Origin: Opisthocomus hoazin
Lineage: Eukaryota > Chordata > Aves > Opisthocomiformes > Opisthocomidae
Direction of reading: 5' to 3'
Assembly: GCF_030867145.1 (NCBI RefSeq)
Contig: NC_134434.1
Span: forward strand, 9,936,001 to 10,000,000
DNA length: 64,000 nucleotides
The notes under the pieces are model-generated. The model saw only the letters and a program-made list of their open reading frames with translations, searched no databases and was not told where the DNA came from. Positions 14,701 through 29,700 of this stretch are shown here, piece after piece (position 1 is the stretch's first letter; every line of letters starts with the position of its first letter). Both the position numbers and the translations under genes were made by a program.

Positions 14701-17700
14701 TCAGAAACAATTTAAAATGAAAAACTGCCCTGATTACATGTCTTAGAAGAAAGACAGCATTTACCTCACCTCAGCATGTAGAACAAAAATACTTTTGAAG
14801 CTAAAAATATTAACCCAAGTTTGTCATTTTGTGAAACTACTTAAGTGACAAGAGTATCCTCAAAAATACTCCTCCTATGACCATACACAAGTCAGAAAGA
14901 ACAGAAAACTAAAAGAAAAAAACCCAGAACTAATTCATAAAGCAGCAGTATGGAAGTCATTAAGCTTAAAAATAATCATATTTAATATTAAGGACAAAAA
15001 ATTATGCTGTATTTTGAAGTTTCTTTTCAAAGTAACACTGCATCTTGTTTTCTGACTTACTACAATTGTATTTTCTGAATCACTGTTTTCAGAACAGGAG
15101 AACTTCTCTTGCAGAGAGCCAAATCTGCTTTGTGCTGTGGTACAGAATCAGATCTCTCTCCAGCAGATGTGTATGGCTCTGTGTACTCCATGACCGTATC
15201 AGAGGCATGGCTGTTTGCATGCAAATTTTAGTTTAATTCAGTAATTATTTCCAACGGAAAGACTTAATCATATTTCCGTATCTACAGAATTGTTTACACC
15301 AAGCCTGACGCTACTGTTATTGCAGACAGAGACCACTCAGTATCTCCTCAGAATAAGCTCTTAGTAAGTGTACCTTCTTCTGACTAAAACACCCATAAGA
15401 ACAACAGATCAAAATTCTGTCTGTCACAGATATGAAGGCATGAACCTGACAAAACCAGAAGAGGAAACGTGATATTTTTACCTCTGTGATCAACAGCAGG
15501 TTTGAAGGCTTGAAGGATCTTCGGCACTGCTATCCCCATGTCAAGCTCAGTTAGAGTTAACTCATTCATGAAATACGGCAGCTAAAAGAAGAGATTGTAA
15601 AAATCAAATCCATGTTATGGAACCAAACATCATTGGTTCCTGAGAGAAGAAAGGTCACTGAACTTAAAGAATGGATTGAGCTGAAAAGACACCAGTGAAA
15701 GAACACAAATAACAATTACACAAACTTTTTCTCATTCTAGGATTTCACAGTCACCAGTTTCAAAATAATATTTTCGGGGGAGATTCAGCATCTGAACTTG
15801 GACTGTTTCTAAAACTATGCTGAGGTTCCGAAGCTGACCTTAAACCTCCCGCAAGCTTTTTAGTAAAAGCACATAAAAAGCTCAAGAATGAAGTATGAAT
15901 CCTATTTTACTGTGAATAACAATCAAAGACTACTTTGGATTTTAAATCCAGTCACATATTTTATAGTTCCAGTTATATCAATGTCTCTGCTATTTTTATC
16001 TTTGGCAAATTCTCTCACAGCACATTAGCCTTTAAATCTGTATCATACTTTTAGTATTATAAGAGATACAGAATCACAATGGTTTGGGTATCTATTTGCT
16101 CTAAGTATTTCTAACTGCTAGAAATTCTCTCTCCTGTGAACAGACAGTGCTTTAACCTATCAAAACCACATCCATCCCTCATTCCCAGTCTTTCCACTTA
16201 AACTGTTTTCAGTGAGATATCTGGGTACCCTGCTGTCACAACTGTGTAAACAGCCAGGGCAGAATTAGGTTAGTGCTTGTTTCCCAAAGCACAAGCAACT
16301 CTATGTCACAGCTGGTGCTGGCAGCTAAATTTCAGAGCTTCTGTCTGCAAGACTACCTCTTCCTTTGCCTTCAGGAACAGGTGAACTCCTCCCCAAACAT
16401 CAGGAGCTAAACAGCCCTGTGATTAACTGCTGCTGGTCAGAAGTTACAGAATGCAAAGGAAAGACCCACAAGTCATTCAAAAGCATCTCTCCTCCCCTCA
16501 CCCTCTGAGCTTATGCAGCTGATCCACAATTATATCCCATCACCCCAGAGACCTCTTCTCCTGACTGTTACTCCCACTGATCTCTCCTGCAAGCAGTGTA
16601 TGTGTGAAGTTAAACAGGAGCCCACTAGAACAGTGGTACCCTGATCTCCTACACCTTAAAGGCAATCTACTTTTCCTAAAGCAGATTTCATAACTTCTAA
16701 GCAGTTCTATTTATCCCTAAAGTAAATATAATAATACTACTACTTTTTACATAAAAACTTCACAGACACAAGTAATTAATCCAGCAGCAGCTCATTTGAA
16801 ACTGAAGCAGCAAAGTTAACATGTTGAGATCCTACTGTGAAACGGATAGCAAAGCTGAACTGGAATGCTGCACCACATTTACTTGTCTTTTACACACAAG
16901 CATGAAATGAGTGTTTTTTCTGCTGTTTCAAAACTCAAAGACTATGTGTTTGTTTTCCTCCATAAGGAATGTATAGTGCAAGTCTCTAGATTAGTTACCT
17001 TTATTTTGCTAAGTTTCATTTGGATCTTCTTTGACACTAGATCAGACCAATACTTTTCTCCTAAAAAATCCCAAAATATTCTTCCAAGCAAAGCATTCAC
17101 CCAGGCCTCCTGTTCTTCTTCTTCAGCTTCCACATGGGCATCTGGTAACTGAAAACACAGAGCAGGTTACTCAGCTCTATAAATTCTATAAACTAAGGTC
17201 AGAAAAGGCCTCATTTACACAGGGAAGTTCAGTGTTATAGCCCGGGTTAGCTAAGAACACTAAATGCTCAGCACAGATAGCAGCTTTACAACCACATCAG
17301 CTGGCCTGACATGAGCTTGTCTGTCATCGTTCTGACATGCAACAGAGTGAGAACACACAGACACAGATTCACCTCTGGCAGTGAAATGAGAAAGCTGTAT
17401 GTCACTTAACCTCTGGCAGAAAAGGCAGATAAGCCCAGAGTGGGTAGACTTAGAATGTGTCTGTAGTAGAGACACTCCCTCTTCCCAATAGGATCTAGAA
17501 GAACAGCTACTTCACTCTTCTTTTGTTTCACAAAAAAACAGGAACGGAAGACCCAATCTTACACCCTTAAACCCAGTTCAGAAGCATCACAAACAGATGA
17601 TAAACACATGCAGTACAGGGAAACAAATTACTCCTTCCAGTGTTTGTACATAGGATTCAGGAAACCGCACTGTTCCTTCTGCTGCATTAAAGGTTTTGTT

Positions 17701-20700
17701 TACAGCCTAAGAGGATTATGACTTGGTCTCAAAACACTTGGAGATATATGTTCAGATGTTGCATCACTGACTATAGACATAAAAGCAACTGCAGATGAAC
17801 TAATTTTGGGTGTATACATGCTATTATGCATTTCATTAAAACCAGGAGGTTTCCATGAAGGAAAGACAACACACTTAATGCCTCTCAACTGCCTGCAGTG
17901 AAAGGAGAATTTGCTTTTCATTCTTACAGGCAGAAACCCTGAAGCCAGGAGAAAAGCAGTGCTTTCTAAGAGGAGTCAGGTAGATTCTCAGTTCTGCACA
18001 TCACTTCTTGGCAATGACTGCTCCCCATGGCTGCAGCCTCACGCAGGCAGAATTGCCAGCTTAGTTGCTTCTGCTGTGACACAAGTTTCCTGCCAGCACT
18101 GCTGATCTATTTATAGAATGATTTCTGATACGTGCCAGATTCAGCAGCAAATTCATCACTGCTTCAGGGGTTGTTGGGGGCTAGAATAGTTTTTTTCCTG
18201 GGGGGACATAAGATGTTTATTTGTATGCTATACCATTCCCTCCTGCTCCTTCCTGGACATCATATGAAAGTCTGACAACAAAGATGAATGACAGGAATTA
18301 CATCTTTTAAATGCACGGTGAGCGTGCTTAACTTTAAGGATCCATTTATTAAGAGCATCGTACTTAATATTAAGGTTCTGTTTATTAAGAGCGATTCAAA
18401 TGCAGTCCAAGAGGCCAAAGGATTAGTCAGAGCTACAGACATTGTTCACTATCACGCTGCCACCTACCACACAATACTAACACACCAGCCACCTAGTGTT
18501 GCTTTACAAGACATGCGAAAAATGGAAGCCATACAATCCACCCACCCATCCACGCCTTGTGTGTTTTTGAGCAAGACTGTCCAAATCAAGCTGTAATCTC
18601 TACAAGAGCCAATTCCATCTTTGTCCCCCAGTCAACCCAAGCAGCAGGTATACTGCAGTAAAACCGTCCCATTGTCATCAAAGCCACAGCCAGAGGACCA
18701 TCGGACACACTACAGGCAAACTCCTAACCCTGTCATGGCCAGGACATCATTCTTGAGCAGAGGAACTGAAGAGGTTAAGCACTTTCTGGAACATGCAGCA
18801 GAAAAACAGTTCTCAGGTCCAGCACAAAAACCACTGCTTCACATGATTCAGAGTGCACGAGCGAAGCCAGCTGTGGGGCTGAAAATGGGTTCTGTAGTAC
18901 AATATCTGCACTGAAAAACTGCTGCAAACAGCATCCAACTTATACTTGTGTTATGTGACAATTCTGTCTCAATCAGGTGCTCAGACGCACTCAGGAATGG
19001 TACATTTAGCTCCCCCCAATCCGTGTACCCAATGGTATGTTTGGCTCCCCACAATCAGCAGAAAGTGAAAATTAGTTTTACTACCACGCTGACTTCATAA
19101 AAAGTTTAGGTCCAACCTGTAGTTAAAGAAATTAATTTTTCTTTTTACATAACTGATTTTTAAAGTAGCAGCTAACAAGATAAAATATATCACCACCTTC
19201 GATTCATCTTTTGGGGGAAAAGTATTACCTTTTTCACAGCTGTAGGGCTGCTATCTGCACTGAGGACTGGACTACCTGAAGGGCTTTTCTTGTCATGTGG
19301 AACACACTTTGCCATATAAATACTGTAGTCCAGAAGCATCTTCTGCCGCACGTTGCCAGCCAGATCCTTGTGCTTCGGCTGGGATGCAATTTCTTCTGTA
19401 CTTCCCTTGCTGCTGCTTCGGCTGTGTGTGAGAACTCCAGCTTGACTATCGCTTCTGCTGTGTGTTGGCAAGATCCCTAAATTAAAAGGAATAATACCTG
19501 TTTAGCAGAAAAGGAACCTGACAGTCAAATAGCAGAGTGTATGATCAAACAATCAAAGGAACAAAATTAGTGCAGATACAATTTATTCTGAAAAAAGACC
19601 ATTCGGAGTAGTGTGTTCTCATTTTGAAGAGTAAAACTAAATTCCACTACTGTGTGCTCAGGTGGTCCTAAACCCAAATTAGTCAATCTTTGGTACGATT
19701 CAGCACTCAGCAGGATGTGGGACTGCAAAACTCAGCTGATCAATAGCATATTTAAATATAGACATTCACATACGTCTAACATATGTCAGAATTCCCAAAA
19801 GCCCTGCTGGGGAATGCCTAAAATAAAAGTCAGGTGATTAAAATGTACCTATAACCAAACTTTTTTTTTAAATTTAATTATAGGCTGCTATAATTAAAAG
19901 GACTGTCAAAAGCATGTAACTAGTAGAATTTTAATTAGTCATTAATGCATTTGCATTTCAAGAAGTTATGTGCCAGAAATAATGATGTTAACCAGTTTTT
20001 GAAAAGCTTCTCAGAGAATAGATAGACACAAAAGCATGAGTCATTCAGATTTAAAATCATATCATAGGATGGCTCTAAATTAATATTTCAAATATTTGAT
20101 CAATACTGTAGACTAATAAGTTTGTTGGTTCAGATATGTATTAGCAGAAGACTTTTTATTTAAACACAAAAATGTGTATGCTTGTGACATTAACTCATGA
20201 GAAAGCTCTTTTGTCTTTACAGGAGGCTGGAATGGAAGGAAGGATGGAGGAGGAAGAATGAGTAATGAGAGGACTGAGTCTAATACTGCAAATATTGACA
20301 TCAGTTCCAACAGTACAGAGAGGGGAAAAAAAAAAGGATTGAACAATTCATCCCAACAAAAATTATAGGAGTTGTTATAATCACTGAAAAATAGTGTATT
20401 CACATAAAACAGTCTAAAAATAGTAAGAATAGTTGAGGGCATATAGACAAGCATATAGCCAAGAGGAAAAGGCAGGGTGGGAAGGTGGGAATGAGATGCC
20501 AAGCTAAGGAGCAGAGGAATGTCTTTGGTATTATTTGTCTGTAAAGATCACTATTGCTCTACAGTTGCTATAACTACCACTGGGAAAACACAACTTTGGT
20601 TTGTTTCTCTCAATAGACACTTCTACTAGAACACAAAATTTGAATACCTGGCTTGATCCCACATAAACTAGATGGCTTCTTTGCTTCAGACTTCAGCTTG

Positions 20701-23700
20701 GATGCAAGAAGGAATCTTCTGAACCATTCCTCCTTCTCCCTACCTGTCCTGCCAAAGAGATAAAGCACTTGATCCTTTTGGCTAGTGTTCTTTGCTCCAT
20801 CCTGAGGTTTCCTAGAGTCTTCATTGTTCGAGTCCACTTTTTCAGCAGATAACTTTTCCTCCGTATTCTCTTTATCAGTCTGGGCCTTAGCCATAAAGTC
20901 ATCCTGTCTAGCGAGTTCAATGCAAATAGGGTACTTCTTATTCCAAATGCGTTTTCGTGCCAGACTCTTAGGAACCAGGGAAATCTGAAGGATAAGCGAA
21001 AGGGTTAAATTAGCTTATTTTTCAGTTGTATCTTCTATGTTTCTATAGTCACATAAAGAACATAATGTGAGAGATACAGATGCTACACTGGATCTGCTGG
21101 GTTTAACTGAGTCTTAACTTATAGTTGGTTGATGTTGAATCCGCTGCTGTCACTAGGTCTTCGGTGAGCCACAGCCTTGGAATTAAAACAAGGACCATCT
21201 GAGTAGCTTAGACTTCTACAATCATGTGGAGAAACTCAGTTTTTGTTTAAAAGATCTTAGTCTCATAGTTATGCAGAAAAAATAGAAAAACCAAGAACCT
21301 TATTTCTGTGACCACGGGGCAGGTAACAAGAATCCAAACTGAGTTTTAAAGCTCAACTTTTCAGGCCCACCTGATGAAACTGAGTGTTTGAAGTTGGCAA
21401 TAGTCACATCAGGTATGTAAGAATCAAGGTATAAAACTGATCTGCAGATCATTATATTATAAATTCAGCATATTCGGAGAGAATCGAGACAATGCAAGTG
21501 ATGAGAAGAGTGGTAAGACTTAAAAAGTCTAATCTAGGGGCTGAACTTACCCGCATTCTCCAAAAACTGTGGGTAAATACCTTGGAGAATAGCCATAATT
21601 TGCTTATTATGTTCAGGGCACCCAGCACTTTTACAACCAGTTGGGGGTGGGGGACTTGGGGAAGTGCTGGAAATTTTTCTAAGATACCATGGGGAACAGT
21701 TGTCAGTCAAGCGCTGTCGTAGCATGTGATAGCTTTGCTTATCTTCATTACGAGAAAACAGATCTGCAGTAGGCAGGAATCTAAGTTTTTGCTTTATCTT
21801 TTTCACCGTCTTCCTTTAATGGAAAGCTGAGCTGACAGCAGGCTCCTTTTCCATACCAATTCAGGGAATCAAAGGGCGGTTTTCCTCCCTGTCACCTTGG
21901 TCCCTCTCGCCCTCTAACTCCCACCGCCAGTTGAAGCACTGTTTCCTCCTACATCCATGCTGCCAAGGCCCTCTATTGATGCAGCACACTAAGAAAATCC
22001 ATTATTTTAATAATGAGGTATTGATGTATCGCTTAATATAATGCCAATGGAATCAACTTCATGTGGCAACTCTTCACAGATTTGAGGGAGGCAAATAACA
22101 CGTAGGAAAACTGTCCCAGCGTTATTCTTGGTGCGCTTTTCTAACTGCGACAATCCCAATCTCTTTCCCCAGGCAGCAGAAGCCACCTCTTGCTCTCCTC
22201 TTTTACATCCATGTACATTCCGCCTTCAAGTGAAATGCAAATGTTGTCTGAACTGCCTTGGGATAGAGGCAACCATCAAAGATTGTGCATTTTGGGGTAA
22301 GCGTCCCAACACTCATGCAGTAATCTAATGTATGGGGAACAATTCTCTAAACTCCCACGTGTTAACTTCTGCTTTGAACTGACAGGGGAAAATCATGCTT
22401 TTCCTTTACTGTGTAAATATGTAATTTTTTCTAAATCCTGCTCAATCTTCCTCTCCAGCACAATCTTTTGCAAGTTAGTCATGACAACAGTTTTTGTTTA
22501 CATAATGACAGCACATGACACTAGAGGAGCAAAAAAAATTCCAAAATTTCAAAAAAAAAGTTTCTTTGTTAAAACCAGACACAAGTAAGGCACACTCACC
22601 TTGCTCTCTGTAAGTTCATAAATTTTCTGGCTGACATACGTGACATCAGGCTTTGGCTCATTGTACACAGCCCTTCTAGAAATGTTTTTATTGGGTTTCG
22701 AAAGTCTCAAGGTGCTTCCTTCGAGTCGCACATAGACAGAGTGAGTCAATGTGGCATGGTATGTTTCTGGATCATAATTATAAATTTCATTCATCCATCC
22801 CTAGAGAAGAAAACACTTGTTAACAGGCTTTTAAGCTGATGGAAAACCAAGTACAGCATGTACATCAAAGTTTTAAATAATTATCCCAGCTTTTGCTAAA
22901 GTTATGTCACTTACTGTACAAATACAACAAAGTAGCAGATGCTCTAAATGAGGTAGCACCAAACTGACAGAGCACAAGATGAGGCCTATATCCCAAGCAC
23001 ACAATTTGTTTTTCTGAGTATATCATTTTGTACATGCAGTATCCTTGCACCTCATCTTCACGAAACGCTGCGAGACCTGCGGATGCGGGCTTGATGGGGA
23101 AAGCCCCAAGGCAGCCGGGATGGGCACGCTGGGAGCAGCCCGCCAGCTCGCCGCAAGCAGACACTGCAGTCACCAACGGCCAAGGCAGAGCAAACAGCCC
23201 GTCTGCTTACAGACAGCACTGACATTTTAATCACCAACAATTAAGGCTTGAGTGGAAGACCACAACGGAGTTTGTTTTAACACACCATCACTGTTTAATA
23301 CCATTAAACATGTTGTGTGACTGCCCGGTTACACAGGCATCACACAGTGGGCATTAAATTTCATTCGTTTCTGTGCAGAAAACAAACAAACCACCCCTGC
23401 TGTAACAAGCCCGTAAGCGCTGACTCTAACCATGGGGGTGATGTTACTCCTCTTCTCTAACACCTGCTTACAGAAAATGAAAGATGATAAATGGGGCAGA
23501 AGACAAGCCAGAATACTCATGCAAAGAGGACAAGTTATCCTTCTCTTAACCTGCCCTACAACATACTTTGATAATTACTTCTACCTGCACATCAAAACCT
23601 TAATTTGGCATACTCAATACTGATTAATGTCAACAGAAAGCAAAGGAGATAGACTTAAACAAGCATACCCTAGAGCATAAAGTAAAATTGCATCATTGTA

Positions 23701-26700
23701 AATAAATCCATAGGCGAGTATAGCAGGGGGGAGAGCATCTACTGCTGGGAAGTGGGCAGAGCTGAACAAGCATCCCCAGTATTCTTCAAAACAAAAACGT
23801 TGTAACTACCTTATGCAAAACATCCCAGAAATTACTGCAAAATTTTAACTTAAAAGAAGTCTCCACCCATACATAGAAATGTAAAATTTGTTTTAATGCT
23901 CATTTACTTCAGTGCCATATAATTTCTCAAAGTAGACAGCATACACTTTCTTAGGTGCCATAGTAACAGTGATATCTGTGTTTTGCCTACTCTAACATCT
24001 AGCTCCAATTTCACTATAAACCCTAAAAAAACTAGATAAATTAGCATTTCTTTTATATCCAGGAAAGATTAAGTCATTCATCTTTGCTCAGCTCCAAAGC
24101 AGACTACCTCTTCCATTAACAAAAATACCTATACTAACACATGCTCTTTGAAGAAGTTTTGTGTTTGGGTTTTTTTACTTACACCAGGTTACATACAACT
24201 ACCATACAGGAAATGCAATGCTTGTGGAAGAGTTTTCTAGAAACCATCAAGGTTCTGCACAGCAGGGCTGATGTATGTTTGAGCACATCCCATTTCCTTC
24301 CTAGAAATTATCAAGCCAAGACATCTTTGAGCAGACAGCAATTAATATTCAGCCAGAACTCCAGCAGGACTTGGTTAAGCACAAGGACATCACATGAGTC
24401 GCCTAAAGCCACCGTGAGCCATTCACTCTGTGCAGAACTGGAATATCCATATGGCCCACAGATGTCTAAAAAGACTCCCACCTGTCCCTCAGATCAGATC
24501 TCTGAGCTATTTCTAGCTCAGACACCGGAGTCTGCAGCCAGGCAAAAGTACTGACCAAAATTTGCTGCCTCTAAAGTTTCTCGCCTTCTCCTGCAAGGCG
24601 GTTCAGGCGAAGACCACACAAGCTGGCAGAAAGAGAAAGGGATACTTGGAAAGTGGATCTTTATATGAAGCTTAGCCACATGAGCCCTTCTTAAAACTGT
24701 AGTAATCTGTTATGTTCAGCAGGAAGGCTGGAAACCTCTGGGTATGTGTGCTACCCAAGAAGAAAAGCCAGAGCACACTTGAAGTTTTCCTTAACATCCT
24801 CCTCGAGATGGAACCAGCTGGAGTTTTCTGACACCAGCACTTGAGCTGAGCAGAGGACATGTAGCAACGAAAACAAGACGTGATTTACACATAACTTTCC
24901 TGACTGCCACGTACCACAGTAAGAAGTAAAAATCCATGAACACAGCTTCAAAGATGAAAAGCTGGGTGTTGAGATGTCATGAACACCTTGGGACACACAT
25001 CAGATACACAAATGTTGCTACACCTTCTCAGCAGCTATACAACTGTTACCCAACACCCTTACAGTCATGTTTAATTTTACCCCTCCGGCACATACAGAGA
25101 TGCCATAGCCACATCCATGATAAAAAGGTGCAAGGCCCAGCCTACGTTAATTGACTTAACCAAGTCCAATGACTTAACCAAGTCCAGTGAACAGGGGTCT
25201 GAATCCATCTGGAATGTCATCCACTAGGCCAGCACCTTTCCTATCCAGTTGCTTCTGTAACAGTGCCAGCACCAGCCTTTGTGCCATAAGACTTCCTCAC
25301 CCTACGCAACCAAACAACACAGGAGAAGCCCTTTTGAAGATTGCCACCTTCTTCTCAGCAGCAGCAAGACACATTGGCTTTAAAGGGTAAAAATAAACAA
25401 ACCAGAATCTCTGTTTCCTCAGTTTGTATATTCCGGCTTCTCTTCCAGCATTCTGGAGCCTTGCAAAGTCCCACCTGCTCTTCTGATCCCCACCACGTGC
25501 TTAGGCTTTCCACCACAAACAAATGGATTAGCTATATAATCTGCCAAACACACAGTTCTCAAGGCCCATACTGCCAGTTCCCCTGTTCACTGTATGGAAC
25601 AAACCCAACAGGAGCGCAAACGCTGCTTCTCATAGCACAGCCATCAGCATACCAGCAACTGAAGAACCTGTCCAAGACTTTTAACAATGATTTCTGGTTG
25701 TCTAAGGTACTGAATGTTCAAAATCTAGAACTGACAGATCAGTACATTTACCACCTGAAACAGCAGCCTGCATAGCAATTTCCACATAAGGAAGAGATTG
25801 GCTGCCCTATGAATTTGAGGCGTAGCCCCAACCCAAAAGATACAGACGTTTAAATTCAAATATTTTGGGTTTTATTTTTGGAAAGTACCTAGGCAACAGT
25901 CAGGATGAAAGAGATACCATACTGTGTTACTACAAACCCTCCTTCTACATAAATCCTTAGTTTCCCAATTTCTCAGGATGCGCTGTCTCCTTTTCGCACT
26001 CAATTTTCATGTTATTTTGTAACATAGAAAAACATTGCATGGCTGAGACTGAAATATCAGTACTTCACCAAATGATGATTCTTCACTCTACTAATGAATC
26101 TGAACATGTGTGCCAGATGCAGGAATTACGCACCCCCCCCCCCCAGTATCTAACAGTGTTAAAGGGGGAAATGACACCACTTGCCTTCTCACTTCGGCAA
26201 TTTTTGTAAAACTTGGTTTCATCTAGCATAAAAACCATTTTTGAGAAGGTTATCCAAGAAACACCAAAATTCATTCCAAAGTTCCTGAATTTTAAGAACA
26301 ATTTTAGCAGAAATATCTCCACCCCTTTCTTTGCAAAATCAAACTGGAACAAAAGATACACAGCCTACGGAAACCGTTTTGCAATGCATCTAAACACAGA
26401 AGTTATGTTACCATAACGTGCTATCAACAGATGAATTTTCCCAAATTACCGAAACAACAATGGATTTCCTTGTGTAGGAGAGGAGAGACTGTATGATGGG
26501 TCTGTTTTGTACTAGCGAAGTTGTTAAAATAAGAAATGTGGTAATTCAGGGAGGACAATGACCATAGTCATATGCTGCTCTGCAGCTGCTTGCCATTTAC
26601 GCTGATCCTGTGATCTCCATTTATAAAGGTCAGCAGTTGCTCTGAATCCACAGCTGAAATTAGGAGAAAGCGTCTCACCATCAGTTTGGTAACTAAGCTG

Positions 26701-29700
26701 AAAAAGTATCCCGTTAGAATATTGGGCAAATATAGCAAAGGTCTGGCCTGTCTGTTAGGCAGCAGAGGCCGAATCGGCTTCCAGCACGCAGCACGTCACC
26801 TCCGTCATGGCAGCGAGTCCAACCAAACGGGGAACGCATGGCTCCGTGCAACACAAGCACTTGCACACAACGGCTTTCAAAGGCTCACCCTCGTTTACCT
26901 TTCCTCTTTCATGACTCTGGGCTGCAAATTTTTTATTCAGAACTGCAATTCAACAGAATACTTCATGCGAGTAAGAACTGCAGAGTCAGGCCCCGCAGAG
27001 TATCAACTTCTTAACATTACTTAGTTTAAGATCTCAGGCATGCTATCTCATGCTATACCTCAACCTGAGAGGGGACACGGGGGGATCCGCAAAAGATCCT
27101 TATGAAGGACCCAGGGGGCTGGGGGCACAGACCAGGTCTGCAAGTAAAAATATATAAAAATCATTACTTCTGTGATATTTTCAAACACATAAATAAAAGA
27201 ATCAGCAAGTCAACATCACAATAAAAGCCCCAATCTGGATCACAACTGCCCCTAGAGTTTCTTAGTGATATTAACAGACTGATTAGTATCCATTATCATT
27301 AAATGGTATAATCAAATGCTCCAGCACTGAAATTCTCAAAAGACTGTTGATCACTCAAATAACATGAATTGTATCAGCATCCCTCTCATTACCACTATTT
27401 TATAATACTTCAATAGTATTTTGCTTGATAAACAAGGAAAAATGCGAAGCAGTTTTCTGACCTTTTACTGACAGGGAATCTAAAGACACAAGAAAAGGTC
27501 TAAGGTGGGCAGAAGGAACCATCCCTTTAACTGGAAAACACACTTGTCTGCCAGAGGCCACTATCAAACATGCAACCTTCCAAGTGATATCCAGGAACAG
27601 CACGTCAGTAAAAAGCCTCCTCTTTCTGCAGAGTTGTGGCTCAAAAAGCTTCATTTCTCTAGCAGGCACTGCTGACATGGTCTTCTCATAAAAGTTCTTT
27701 CTAATAGAAAGAGTAAATTTATCATTTTCATTTTAGCTGTTACTTAAAACCTTTTGTATCAGCCAGCAAAACACAAGGGAATGTACATTTGAGAAGACCA
27801 ATAAGGAAGTTAGAAAAGACTAATGCATTGAAGAATAAGAAAAAATGTGGGCAGAGACAAAGAGGAAAAGGAAGCTAGAGAACTGAAGACTAAGTGAATG
27901 AGAAGATAAGAAAACATACACTGAAGATGCAGAGGGACTGCGTGCATTTTCTGGTTGGGAGGGGGTGTTCTCCCTCCAATGCCAAAGACATTTAAGTGAA
28001 ATAAGTACAGAAATCTACAGAAGCACACACCACCCAGCACGACAGCATTTTTTTCTTTCACACTGCAAAGGAACAGTCTGGGGGGAGACAATATGAATGT
28101 TCAGGTATTTCAGCAACTGCTGAGGGGAATTTTCCACTAGTTCTTGAAACCAGGGAAATGCCAACTTCTCAAACAATGTTTACATGGGGAATGCACACGT
28201 ACTCCTACAAAAATAGCTTGACAGCAGTTTGGCAGAATCCCAACTGCTAGAGGCCCAAAAAGGGATCTTACAGCCTTTATCATAATGGCATGAAAGCAGG
28301 GCAGGCCAGAATACAAGACCAACAAGTTCTGAAAAGAGTATCTTCACGCAAGAGCATCAAGCTTGATTTTCCTATATTCACATGAATTTTGTTACAGATG
28401 AATCTTTATCTCATTTTTCAGAGGATCTAACTGTCCAGTGCTCATTTTGACAAATAGAAAACAGTTGTATGGAGTGGGAATAATAACTTGCAATCTGCTA
28501 AATCATATTACATTATTTTCCACTCTAATATGGGCACTGAGCTGGTTTTTAAACTCCTGAAGCATTAAAAAGCTCTTTTATAGGGCTTTACATACTAAGG
28601 ACAATTACGCTGTGTGTTAATGAGCGCAAGAAATACTTCTCAGGTCATACAAAACATGAACCTAAATTCATACAGACTCCTCTGCACAGTTCATTTCTTG
28701 CCTACAGCCAGTCTCATAAAATCTATTTCCTGAATAAAAGCATTATAGTTTAAAGTTCCTTTATTCTGAGTAACAGCTAACATCTCAAAGACCCTGCTTA
28801 ACACCAGCCAACAACGAATATCAGGATCTTTACCAGCTTTCAAATACCGAGGCAAGTTTATATGCAGGGTCTCAGCACCCAATTAACAAGGACAGAACTG
28901 AAAGTCTGTGGAGATTTCTACATGTAAGCAGCAGGTAAACCAATTGGGCAGACAGGAGTGTTCAGTTTGAGTTCATAACAGCAAATAAAGACCACAACTC
29001 ATACCATTCCAGAAACAAAAAAGGGAACCCCAAGGTAGCATCAGGGCTAGGCATGCAATTGCTGCCTCTATACAGCAAAAGTTGGCTTTTGTACCCCATT
29101 TCTCTAACTTTTCAGTTACCTAAATATACATGAGATTAGCTATCAATACATTACAGATTCTACAGCATATAACCAATACTGTATGAATTTAAATTCATGC
29201 AACCTTTGTGTTGTTACACAACTGGAGATGCACCTTCAGAAAGCTCAGGATGGATTTAGTATTTAGATGAATACAAGAAAGCATTCACAAATACTCTGAT
29301 AAGCAAGCGATATCAAGTGAAGGTTGCACCACCACCATCCTGAAATGCTTCTGCTGCAGATTGGAAGCTAATAGGTGCTTTACTGTTCTGAATTCTGCAA
29401 TGCAGAAAATATTGTCTTTATTCATCAAAAACAGAGGAGAGGCAGGACAGGGACAAGCAAGAAGCACAAAGCCACTAAACTAACTGAGCGGTTGTACGGA
29501 TCACAGCTGGGCAGACAGCCATGTTTCAGACATAGGAAGCAACAGCAGCCTGCAGTACCTGAACAAGAAGTGGAGATGGGGAAGGGTAAAGAGGAGGGAG
29601 GATAAAATTTCTAAGAGCTTGATTTAAAACCTAATTTTCACGCAGACGTTTTACTGAACTATTAATACGTATTATACTATATAGTACAATATTGAAGACA

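Noticed and set aside
20113..20502. 129-codon minus-strand open frame in intron 4
   Set aside because: Hydrophobic, low-complexity translation of AT-rich intron sequence, no recognised family, and lies between two well-defined TEX2 exons.
24141..25775. 137- and 144-codon plus-strand open frames in intron 2
   Set aside because: Antisense to TEX2, no domain, and the second runs through unique intron sequence without splice signals.
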